A stretch of 41,335 nt of DNA from positions 1 through 41,335 of the forward strand of contig DROS01000024.1 of NCBI GenBank assembly GCA_011321815.1. Reading direction: 5' to 3'. Of this stretch, positions 26,034 to 33,853 are shown piece by piece. The notes beneath the pieces are model-generated. The model searched no databases and was not told the origin of the DNA. It worked only from the letters and a program-made list of their open reading frames with translations. The position numbers were made by a program, and so were the translations under genes. Origin of the DNA: Gammaproteobacteria bacterium. GTDB taxonomy: Bacteria > Pseudomonadota > Gammaproteobacteria > SZUA-152. Numbering within the stretch: position 1 is the first letter of the stretch; every line of letters begins with the position of its first letter.

Positions 26034-26801
26034 TTAGTCCGGTTGGTGTGTATGTCTTTGCGCCGACGTTAAAATACCCCGCAGGATATTCATTTCCACT
26101 TCACTGGGGCGCGCACGATTAAATAAACGCCGTAGACGTTGCATCATGATACGCGGATTTTTCGGATCGAGAAACCCGGTAATTTCTAATGTTTGTTGCA
26201 AGTGCACATAAAACCGCTCCATATCGTCGGCGCTGGCCAGTTGCCCGGCATTCTCGTCGAGTATCGCCTCTGTCTGCACATCCAACGTAGCCATGCGCAG
26301 TTCATAACCAAGTACCTGCACTGCAGCCGCCAGATTCAATGAACTGTATTCAGGATTGGTCGGTATATTCACCAAATAATGACAACGACCTAACTCATCA
26401 TTAGTCAGCCCTGAATGTTCGCGACCAAAAACAAGTGCACACTCAATGCCCAGTGTAGTCACCTCGCCCAGCACCTTTGCGGCACATTGCCGGGGTCCCA
26501 GCAGGGGCACTGGCAAATTGCGTAAACGTGCACTGGCCCCCATCACCAGACTGCAATCAACCAGCGCCTCATCCAATGTGGCGCAAACTGTGGCCTGGGC
26601 CAGTACATCATCTGCCCCCGAGGCCCGGGCCGTCGCGTCCGCATGGGGAAATTGTTTGGGTTTCACCAGATACAATCGGGCCAATCCCATATTTTTCATT
26701 GCCCGGGCCGTCGCGCCAATATTGCCCGCGTGGCTGGTATCCACCAATACGATACGCACCTGGGTTTGCAATTGTGCTTGTATTTTCGTTACGTCCGGCA
26801 T
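26034..26801 (-). CDS. trmJ: tRNA (cytidine/uridine-2'-O-) methyltransferase TrmJ
   Basis: A SPOUT-class methyltransferase of 255 residues that 2'-O-methylates position 32 of tRNA. The N-terminal VRIVLVDTSHAGNIGATARAMKNMGL block is the SpoU motif 1 with its Asn/Arg, followed by ALVFGREHSGLTNDEL (motif 2) and IPTNPEYSSLNLAAAVQVLGYEL (motif 3, trefoil knot). The C-terminal extension (MERFYVHLQQTLEITGFLDP, then RRLFNRARPSEVEMNILRGIL) is the TrmJ-specific domain. I use the start at MPDVTKIQ; an upstream in-frame start adds 12 cysteine-rich residues. It is divergent from suhB and upstream of cysE, conserved gammaproteobacterial synteny. Confidence 0.94.
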   Translation of the reverse strand: MPDVTKIQAQLQTQVRIVLVDTSHAGNIGATARAMKNMGLARLYLVKPKQFPHADATARASGADDVLAQATVCATLDEALVDCSLVMGASARLRNLPVPLLGPRQCAAKVLGEVTTLGIECALVFGREHSGLTNDELGRCHYLVNIPTNPEYSSLNLAAAVQVLGYELRMATLDVQTEAILDENAGQLASADDMERFYVHLQQTLEITGFLDPKNPRIMMQRLRRLFNRARPSEVEMNILRGILTSAQRHTHQPD

Positions 26802-26899
26802 GAGGCATACCTTACATGAGGCACACAACACATGCACTTTCTACCGCCCACCTATCGGGCTGGAAATAGCAAGGGCTGTCGCAATTCGGGGGCAATTCT

Positions 26900-26907
26900 G
26901 CTAGAGT
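26900..26907 (+). promoter_or_regulatory. Possible extended -10 element for suhB
   Basis: TGC followed by TAGAGT (26902-26907) forms an extended -10 about 75 bp before the suhB ATG, in the gap between divergent trmJ and suhB. No matching -35 is evident. Confidence 0.3.
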
Positions 26908-26983
26908 CGCGCGCGGCTGACCGTAGCCCGCCACTGGACCTCCGGCGGCCATTTTTTGAAAACCGTTGGAAAACAAAAAAACC

Positions 26984-27793
26984 ATGCATCCCATCGTCAA
27001 TATCGCCGTTCGTGCCGCCCGCCGCGCAGGTAACCTTATCGCCAATGCCGTGGAGCAGGTGGATCGCCTCGACATTACCGAAAAAGCCAGCAATGACTTT
27101 GTCACCGAGGTTGACCGTCAGGCCGAAGAAGCCATCATCAGTATTATTCACGAGGCCTATCCCAACCATGGCATTCTCGGCGAAGAAGGCGGCGAGATAG
27201 CAGGCAAAAAAGAGGGGGTGGACTATCAATGGATAATTGATCCACTGGACGGCACCACGAATTTTTTACATGGCTTCCCGCAGTTTGCCGTGTCCATTGG
27301 TGTGCGCCACAAAGGCCGCCTGGAACACGCTGTCATCTACGACCCCATGCGCCAGGAATTATTCACAGCCTCCCGTGGCGGTGGCGCCCAACTCAATGAC
27401 CGTCGCCTGCGTGTCACCTCTTGCAAAGGATTGGAAGGTGCTCTGCTTGGCACTGGTTTTCCGTTCAAACAGCAACAGCATTTAGACGCTTACCTGGCTA
27501 CTTTCAAGGCCTTGTTTCCAATGACCGCCGGCATTCGTCGCCCCGGTTCTGCGGCACTGGATCTGGCTTACGTGGCCGCTGGCCGTCTCGATGGTTTCTG
27601 GGAAATTGGTCTCAGCCCCTGGGACATGGCCGCCGGCACACTGCTGGTGCAAGAGGCTGGTGGGCTGGTAAGTGACTTTAGCGGCGGCGATAACTATCTG
27701 GACACGGGTAACGTGGTTGCCGGAAACCCTAAAGTGTTCAAGGCAATTTTGCAGAAAATTCGTCCACACCTGACCACAAAACTCGCCAGATAG
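26984..27793 (+). CDS. suhB: Inositol-1-monophosphatase SuhB
   Basis: A 269-residue member of the inositol monophosphatase family. Metal ligands lie in GILGEEGGE (E67), IIDPLDGTTNFLHGFP (D86, D89) and the C-terminal WDMAAGTLLVQEAGG. In E. coli SuhB also acts with Nus factors in rRNA transcription antitermination, independent of catalysis. I use the start at MHPIVN, the family start; an in-frame ATG 18 nt earlier gives a short lysine-rich extension. Divergent from trmJ. Confidence 0.95.
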   Translation: MHPIVNIAVRAARRAGNLIANAVEQVDRLDITEKASNDFVTEVDRQAEEAIISIIHEAYPNHGILGEEGGEIAGKKEGVDYQWIIDPLDGTTNFLHGFPQFAVSIGVRHKGRLEHAVIYDPMRQELFTASRGGGAQLNDRRLRVTSCKGLEGALLGTGFPFKQQQHLDAYLATFKALFPMTAGIRRPGSAALDLAYVAAGRLDGFWEIGLSPWDMAAGTLLVQEAGGLVSDFSGGDNYLDTGNVVAGNPKVFKAILQKIRPHLTTKLAR

Positions 27794-27909
27794 TGCGCTC
27801 TTTGCTGCCATTCCTCCAGACAAACCCAGCTCAAGTATTACCCTTGTGCGCCGTTGTGTTCCCTGAATTTACCCCAAAAAAGCAGGCGCATTGCGCACAT
27901 GGTAAACGT

Positions 27910-28137
27910 ATGAATGACGACAACCCTCTTAACCTGCCGGATAAATCGCTGGAAATCACTCTGCAAGACAGCCTTGATGGCCTGGAAGATTTCACCCTGC
28001 AAATGGCTTATGCCACTACCGGGCTGCAATTTGAAATTATCGCCATCGGTAACGCAACAGATGGTGAAAATAACTTGCCAGCGAAACCCACACCACTTAC
28101 GCTGGTAACCGCATCAATCGCCAGCAACAACGGCTAA
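27910..28137 (+). CDS. Small hypothetical protein upstream of the FHA gene
   Basis: A 75-residue acidic protein starting MNDDNPLNLPDKSLEITLQD. The frame is open further upstream, back to the suhB end, but the region before this Met reads like non-coding sequence. No signal peptide or membrane segment is visible. The N-terminal half looks helical (SLDGLEDFTLQMAYATTGL). I do not recognise a family. The same-strand position 60 bp before the FHA gene suggests cotranscription. Confidence 0.45.
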   Translation: MNDDNPLNLPDKSLEITLQDSLDGLEDFTLQMAYATTGLQFEIIAIGNATDGENNLPAKPTPLTLVTASIASNNG

Positions 28138-28197
28138 GTTAACTGCCAATAACTACTAATAACTGATAATCCGCCGCCAACGGCACACCTAAACATC

Positions 28198-28875
28198 ATG
28201 TCCAAAATCACCATTAACCGGGAAAACTTTAATGTCGACGAGCGCGAATTGGAACAGGGTGCACTCAGTATCGGCCGTAGTCATGACAACGCTCTGACCA
28301 TTGATGACCCGGCCGTCAGCAGTCACCATGCACAAATTGTAACCGTATTTGATTCCTCCTACGTGGAAGACCTTGGCAGCACCAATGGCACCTTCGTCAA
28401 TGGCAAGAAAGTCAAGACGCACACCCTGCATAATGGTGACGTGCTCACCATAGGCCACTACCAGATATTATTTCAAAACGAAACAGACTCAACAGCTCAA
28501 GACGCCGAAGCCACCCTGCTGTTCGGCGTTTCCCAGCTCGAAGAGCTGACCACGAAAGCCAAACAAAGAGACCGCGTAAAGACACCACCACCGCGTAAAA
28601 AACCGCAGCCGCCCGCAGCCGCCACATCGCCAGCCAATAAACCCAAACTGGAAGTGCATGATAACAACGGGCAGCCTGCCCCTGGCAATACTGAATTACC
28701 CGATATCGGTGATGGCGCAGATATATTGGGGAAAACACACCCCGTTCCCCCTGCGCCCCCTCTGCACAATCGCCGTAAAGGTGACAATAGCCTTCTGCCC
28801 TCGCTAAAAGTCATTGCGTTGGCTGTGCTTGTCACTGTTATCACCTTTACGCTGTTGATGCTGATTTTTAAGTAA
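28198..28875 (+). CDS. FHA-domain protein with C-terminal membrane anchor
   Basis: A 225-residue protein. Residues 1-95 form a forkhead-associated domain with the phosphothreonine-binding residues GR (26-27), SSHHA (41-45) and LGSTNGTFVNGKKV (59-72). A proline-rich linker (about 122-150, with PPPRKKPQPPAAA) and a second disordered stretch follow. The last 20 or so residues (VIALAVLVTVITFTLLMLIF) are a single membrane segment, so it is a tail-anchored protein with the FHA domain in the cytoplasm. The partner phosphoprotein is unknown, and no Ser/Thr kinase gene is in the window. It lies 136 bp before pilU. Confidence 0.85.
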   Translation: MSKITINRENFNVDERELEQGALSIGRSHDNALTIDDPAVSSHHAQIVTVFDSSYVEDLGSTNGTFVNGKKVKTHTLHNGDVLTIGHYQILFQNETDSTAQDAEATLLFGVSQLEELTTKAKQRDRVKTPPPRKKPQPPAAATSPANKPKLEVHDNNGQPAPGNTELPDIGDGADILGKTHPVPPAPPLHNRRKGDNSLLPSLKVIALAVLVTVITFTLLMLIFK

Positions 28876-28946
28876 AGCACCCTCCTCCGCATCTCAAAAC
28901 AATAAGCCGTCCGCCCTGCGCAGAATCATCCGCGTTTTACAATTTT

Positions 28947-28955
28947 TGGTACACT
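28947..28955 (+). promoter_or_regulatory. Possible extended -10 element for pilU
   Basis: TGG followed by TACACT (28950-28955) lies 57 bp before the pilU ATG. It resembles an extended -10; no convincing -35 is seen. Confidence 0.3.
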
Positions 28956-29011
28956 TGCACCACCAGCCAGCAATGAAAGCCAGCATAAATCGCGCGCAGT
29001 AGAGGAAACCG

Positions 29012-30115
29012 ATGATGGAACTATTATCAAAATTATTAAAAATAATGATGGCAAAAGATGCCTCGGACCTGTTTTTATGTACCGGTTCCCCTCCTGCATT
29101 TCGCATCAATGGCGCACTGCAAACCTATGCCATAGAACCCCTGACAGCAGGCACCACGGAAAAAATGGCCCAACTGGTGATGCACCCGGAACACGCCGCC
29201 GCCTTCAAGGAGGATCCTGAAGTCAGTCTGGGTTACACCGTTCCCGGTATTGGCCGTTTTCGTTTCAACGTATTCCGCCAGCGTGGTGAAGTAAGCTTGG
29301 TAATTCGTCTGGTACCGCTGCAAGTGCCAGGGTTTGAAACACTGGGCATCCCGGAGTTGCTCAAAGACATTACCATGCTCAAGCGCGGACTGGTGTTAGT
29401 GGTGGGACCCTCCGGAGCTGGCAAATCCACCACCCTGGCAGCAATGATTGACCATCGCAACACCAACACCATCAGCCACATCATTACCGTGGAAGACCCC
29501 ATCGAATACATATTGACGGCCAAGCAATCAGTCATCAACCAACGCGAAATCGGTGTCGACACTCAGTCCTATCACAAAGCACTGATCAATGCCCTGCGCC
29601 AATCGCCGGACATGCTGATGATTGGTGAAATTCGCGAACATGAAATCATGGAAGACGTGCTGGAGTTTTCCGATACCGGCCACCTTTGTCTCGCCACCCT
29701 GCACGCCAACAGTGCCAGCCAGGTATTCGAACGCATTGTGCACATGTTCCCACAGGAAAAGCGCGAGCTGTTACGCTACTCGTTGTCACAAAACATCAAA
29801 GCAGTAATATCACAAGTGCTGGTACCCACCAGAGATGGCGGCCGCACCGTGGCCGTGGAAATGCTGGTCGCCACCTCCCGGGTGCGTGACCTCATTCGCC
29901 GTGGCAACTTTACCGAACTGGCCGAAGTCATGGAAAAAGACACCAACTCTGGCATGTGCACCATGGACCAGTCATTGTATCTACTGTACGCCGACGGTAA
30001 AATCAGCGCAGAAACGGCCTTGGCCTACGCCGAATCTCGCAGTAACATGCGCTTGCAAATGCGCCTATCGGGAGTACCGCCCCACACCCCTGCCGACGCA
30101 GACATCAATTCCTAG
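29012..30115 (+). CDS. pilU: Type IV pilus retraction ATPase PilU
   Basis: A 367-residue PilT/PilU-family ATPase. It starts MELLSKLLKIMMAKDASDLFLCTGSPP, the PilT-like N-domain. Walker A is GPSGAGKST (132-140), the Asp box surrounds IITVEDPIEYIL, Walker B is DMLMIGEIREHEIMEDVLEF, and the His box is HLCLATLHANSASQ. The length and the GHLCLATLHAN form point to PilU, not PilT. Walker B carries IGEIRE where I recall IGEIRD in relatives, a mild change. PilU is an accessory motor that needs PilT for retraction; pilT itself is not in the window. It has a clear AGAGGAAAC ribosome binding site. Confidence 0.93.
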   Translation: MMELLSKLLKIMMAKDASDLFLCTGSPPAFRINGALQTYAIEPLTAGTTEKMAQLVMHPEHAAAFKEDPEVSLGYTVPGIGRFRFNVFRQRGEVSLVIRLVPLQVPGFETLGIPELLKDITMLKRGLVLVVGPSGAGKSTTLAAMIDHRNTNTISHIITVEDPIEYILTAKQSVINQREIGVDTQSYHKALINALRQSPDMLMIGEIREHEIMEDVLEFSDTGHLCLATLHANSASQVFERIVHMFPQEKRELLRYSLSQNIKAVISQVLVPTRDGGRTVAVEMLVATSRVRDLIRRGNFTELAEVMEKDTNSGMCTMDQSLYLLYADGKISAETALAYAESRSNMRLQMRLSGVPPHTPADADINS

Positions 30116-30162
30116 TTAGACTATTCACTGCGCCACTACACGCAACAAAACAAAGGAACAAT

Positions 30163-30984
30163 ATGACTACAACACAAATTCCCCTCGTCATTGAACCCGA
30201 GCAATTGCAAGCACAGCTCGGCACAGCTGACCTGCTGATCGTGGACCTCTGCAAACCTTCGACCTATGCCAGAGCTCACGTACCGGGCGCAGTCTACCTG
30301 GGTTACGCACAAATCATCGCCATACAAAAACCAGCGATGGGCCTGCTGCCTGATGCTGCCACCCTGAGTCAGACTTTTTCCAGCATCGGTCTCACCCCCG
30401 AAACCCATGTCGTTGCCTATGATGATGAAGGCGGTGGTCGCGCTGCCCGCCTGCTGTGGACACTGGATGCCATCGGTCACCAAAAAGCTTCGCTGCTCAA
30501 CGGCGGCATCGGTGCCTGGTTCAACGAAGGCCACCCTACGGAAGATACACCGGTACAAGCCACACCCTGCGAATATCAGGCAACCATTGTCGACACTGTT
30601 ATCGCAGACCAACCGTTCATTCGTGAGCACCTTGGTGATGACAGCGTTGTACTGCTGGATTCCCGCTCTCCGGAAGAATATCGTGGCGAAAAAAAATTCG
30701 CCGAACACGCCGGACACATTCCCGGAGCCGTGAACCTGAACTGGCTTGAAATCATGGATCAATCACGCAATATGCGCCTCAAACCAGAGGCTGAACTGCG
30801 TGCGTTAATGGAAGAACGTGGTGTGACTGAAGACAAAACCATCGTAACCTACTGCCAAACCCACCACCGTTCCGCACTCACGTATTTTGCATTGAAGGTA
30901 TTGGGCTATTCCAGGATAAAAGGGTATCCAGGCTCCTGGTCTGACTGGGGAAACAGTGAGAACACGCCCATCGAAACCGGCTAA
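30163..30984 (+). CDS. rhdA: Tandem-domain thiosulfate sulfurtransferase (rhodanese, RhdA type)
   Basis: Two rhodanese domains in 273 residues. The N-terminal domain is catalytically inactive: the loop reads VVAYDDEGGGRAARL with Asp where Cys would be. The C-terminal domain holds the active loop CQTHHRS (C231), the distinctive loop of Azotobacter vinelandii RhdA. It also has LLDSRSPEEYRGEKKF, HAGHIPGAVNLNW and the C-terminal YPGSWSDWGN. It transfers sulfane sulfur from thiosulfate or persulfide donors; in Azotobacter it is linked to Fe-S and redox homeostasis. It has no signal peptide. AAGGA precedes the ATG at good spacing. Confidence 0.93.
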   Translation: MTTTQIPLVIEPEQLQAQLGTADLLIVDLCKPSTYARAHVPGAVYLGYAQIIAIQKPAMGLLPDAATLSQTFSSIGLTPETHVVAYDDEGGGRAARLLWTLDAIGHQKASLLNGGIGAWFNEGHPTEDTPVQATPCEYQATIVDTVIADQPFIREHLGDDSVVLLDSRSPEEYRGEKKFAEHAGHIPGAVNLNWLEIMDQSRNMRLKPEAELRALMEERGVTEDKTIVTYCQTHHRSALTYFALKVLGYSRIKGYPGSWSDWGNSENTPIETG

Positions 30985-31179
30985 CCCCCGGGGAGGGGGA
31001 ACGTCGAGTACAAAAAACAGTAATACATAAATGACGGATACACATAAAGCCTTGAGGTAAAACGTGCATCGGGAAACGGCGTAAAAACCCAATGCGGTTG
31101 AGCGGCATCTGTTTGTCTTTCCATCGGCGCACAAGCGCATAACACTTTCTTTCCGCGCAAAAATCAGTACGCTGCGTGC

Positions 31180-32487
31180 ATGAATAATTTCTCCAATCAA
31201 CAACTGATGGCGCTGGATCGCGCTCACGTCTGGCACCCATACAGCGCCATGGGTGCCGGGCAACCTGCCTATCCTGTGGTATCAGCCACCGGGGTACGGC
31301 TGACTCTGGCCGACGGTCGGGAGCTGATCGACGGCATGTCGTCGTGGTGGTGCGCCATTCATGGGTATAACCATCCGGTAATGAATCATGCATTGCAGGC
31401 ACAAATGGCAAACATGGCTCATGTAATGTTCGGTGGCCTCACCCACCCTCCAGCCATTGAGCTGGCGCAACAATTGGTGGCGTTGACACCGGAACCACTG
31501 CAAACCGTATTTTTTGCCGACTCGGGCTCCGTGTCTGTGGAAGTGGCAATGAAAATGGCGATCCAGTATTGGCATGCTAAAGGCCAGCCACACAAACAGC
31601 GTTTTGTCACTCCCCGCCACGGCTATCATGGCGACACCTTTGCCGCTATGTCGGTATGCGACCCGGTCGCGGGCATGCACACACTGTTCTCCGACGTGCT
31701 GCCCCAACAGTTTTTTGTGGATGCTCCGTCGTGCGGATTTGGTGAGTTTTGTTCCGAGGCACAGATCGCTTCGCTGGTGAAAACACTGGAAACTGAGCAC
31801 CAACATATCGCCGCGCTTATTTTGGAGCCCATCGTGCAGGGCACAGGCGGCATGCGGTTTTATGCTGCCGATTATCTGAAACAGGCGCGCGCACTCTGTG
31901 ATGAATATGGCGTACTGTTGATCCTCGATGAAATTGCCACCGGTTTTGGCCGTACAGGCAAACTGTTTGCCTGCGAATACGCTGATATTGCTCCAGACAT
32001 CCTCTGTCTCGGCAAGGCGCTCACCGGTGGTTACCTCACTCTGGCGGCCACGCTCACCACAAGCCCTGTTGCTGAAACCATTAGTTCGGGCAACCCAGGG
32101 CTGTTTATGCACGGCCCTACTTTCATGGCCAATCCCCTGGCCTGCGCTGCGGGTCTGGCCAGCCTGCAATTACTGCTCGATTCGCCCTGGCAACAAAACG
32201 TGCAGCGCATCGCACGCGATTTGGAGGCAGGGCTTGCCCCCTGCCGCGCCTTTGATGCGGTGGCGGATGTCCGGGTACTGGGGGCCATTGGTGTGGTGGA
32301 ACTACACCATCCCGTGGAAATGACCACCCTGCAACCGCGCTTTGTGGATGCTGGCGTTTGGGTACGTCCTTTTGGCAAGCTGATCTACCTGATGCCGCCC
32401 TTTATTATTGAGAAGAATGATCTCGCCACTCTTACACAAGCCATTACCAATATTGTTGCCGAACTCTCCAAAACAAGCCCGGCATGA
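31180..32487 (+). CDS. bioA: Adenosylmethionine-8-amino-7-oxononanoate aminotransferase
   Basis: BioA makes 7,8-diaminopelargonate in biotin synthesis, unusually taking the amino group from S-adenosylmethionine. The 435-residue protein shows [12 protein letters not shown] (substrate pocket), [45 protein letters not shown] (Asp of the PLP ring) and the PLP lysine K279 in [12 protein letters not shown]. No other biotin gene is nearby, so it is a detached bio gene. The 195-bp upstream gap shows no convincing promoter or gene. Confidence 0.96.
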   Translation: MNNFSNQQLMALDRAHVWHPYSAMGAGQPAYPVVSATGVRLTLADGRELIDGMSSWWCAIHGYNHPVMNHALQAQMANMAHVMFGGLTHPPAIELAQQLVALTPEPLQTVFFADSGSVSVEVAMKMAIQYWHAKGQPHKQRFVTPRHGYHGDTFAAMSVCDPVAGMHTLFSDVLPQQFFVDAPSCGFGEFCSEAQIASLVKTLETEHQHIAALILEPIVQGTGGMRFYAADYLKQARALCDEYGVLLILDEIATGFGRTGKLFACEYADIAPDILCLGKALTGGYLTLAATLTTSPVAETISSGNPGLFMHGPTFMANPLACAAGLASLQLLLDSPWQQNVQRIARDLEAGLAPCRAFDAVADVRVLGAIGVVELHHPVEMTTLQPRFVDAGVWVRPFGKLIYLMPPFIIEKNDLATLTQAITNIVAELSKTSPA

Positions 32488-32704
32488 TGGTGTAACGGGA
32501 CAACAGCGAAACCCGTTCTAAAAAAAACCGCAAAATTCCGAATCCCACCTTGAAATTAAAAAAAACGAACTACAATTTAGCCAACCAATAAACCATTGGC
32601 TGGATGGATTTGCCGTGGCCTGCCCCCGGCAGTGTCCAATACCGGTTCACTGCGAGCCTTTGCACACTGTTAAGCAGGCTTGCTGACAAGGAAAAAAGCA
32701 CGCA

Positions 32705-33853
32705 ATGAAAATAGCTCAGGTTTCCCCTCTTATCGAAAGCGTACCTCCCCGGCAATACGGCGGTATTGAGCGCATCGTTTCCTATTTAACAGAAGAACTG
32801 GTGGCTCAGGGCCATGATGTCACTCTGTTTGCCAGCGGAGACTCGGTAACCTCGGCACAACTGATTGCCCCTTGCAAACATGCCTTACGGCTCGATGCCT
32901 GCCAGGAATCACCGGCGCACCATCTGGTCATGTTTGAAGAACTTTACCGGCGGGCGGCCGACTTTGACATCATTCACTTTCATACCGGTTATCAGCATTT
33001 CCCTTTGGGGCGTCGATTGACGGTACCACACATCACCACCCACCATGGCCGCTTGGACATTGCAGAACTGGAAAGCCTGAATCGTGAATTTCACGAAATT
33101 CCCGTGGTCTCCATTTCTGACTCGCAACGTGAACCCCTGCCGTATGCCAACTGGCAGGGCACGGTCTACAATGGCCTCCCGCTTGACCTCTACCATTATC
33201 AGCCCAGACCGGACGATTACCTGGCCTTTCTGGGCCGCGCCTCCCCGGAAAAGGGTATCGACGAAGCAATCAGTATTGCCCGGCAGACAGGGCGAAAATT
33301 AAAAATTGCCGCCAAGGTCGACCTGGTGGACAAGCACTATTTTGCCAAAACCATTCAACCATTGTTGCAACAGCCGGGCATCGAATTCATCGGCGAAATT
33401 AACGATATGCAAAAACAGGACTTCCTCGGCAATGCCAGCGCCCTGCTGTTTCCCATCAGCTGGCCGGAACCTTTTGGCCTGGTGATGACCGAAGCCATGG
33501 CCTGCGGCACACCGGTGATTGCCTATAATCGCGGTGCCGTTCCCGAGGTAATGGAACACGGCGTAAGCGGGTTTATCGTCAACACACAGCAAGAAGCCAT
33601 CGATGCCATCGGCCAACTGGATACTATCGACCGGTTACAATGCCGCCGCGCTTTTGAGCGACGCTTCTCGGCGCAACATATGACGCAAAGCTATCTGCGT
33701 CTTTATGAGCAACAAATCCGCCAACGGCAAAAAAATGAACGACACAAGAAACGCCCGAAAACAACAAACCGCGCCATACAGAACCTGCTCACAACCACCG
33801 ATGACTCATTAACAGCACCGGTCACTTTCACGAACAGGACAAACCGCCTGTGA
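32705..33853 (+). CDS. GT4-family glycosyltransferase
   Basis: A 382-residue GT-B fold glycosyltransferase. The N-terminal Rossmann half starts MKIAQVSPLIESVPPRQYGGIERIV, with the glycine-rich donor loop, and has IIHFHTGYQHFPLG and ITTHHGRLD. The C-terminal half has the family EX7E motif at 255-263 (EPFGLVMTE), followed by AMACGTPVIAYNRGAVPEV. A basic, probably disordered tail of about 45 residues follows. The substrate is unknown. It overlaps the next gene by four bases (GTGA), so the two are coupled and the product probably works on the same glucan or glycoconjugate. Confidence 0.88.
   Translation: MKIAQVSPLIESVPPRQYGGIERIVSYLTEELVAQGHDVTLFASGDSVTSAQLIAPCKHALRLDACQESPAHHLVMFEELYRRAADFDIIHFHTGYQHFPLGRRLTVPHITTHHGRLDIAELESLNREFHEIPVVSISDSQREPLPYANWQGTVYNGLPLDLYHYQPRPDDYLAFLGRASPEKGIDEAISIARQTGRKLKIAAKVDLVDKHYFAKTIQPLLQQPGIEFIGEINDMQKQDFLGNASALLFPISWPEPFGLVMTEAMACGTPVIAYNRGAVPEVMEHGVSGFIVNTQQEAIDAIGQLDTIDRLQCRRAFERRFSAQHMTQSYLRLYEQQIRQRQKNERHKKRPKTTNRAIQNLLTTTDDSLTAPVTFTNRTNRL

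Noticed and set aside
32505-32535. Terminator after bioA
   Set aside because: A 6-bp AACGGG/CCCGTT stem with a 12-nt loop followed by A residues, not T; too weak.
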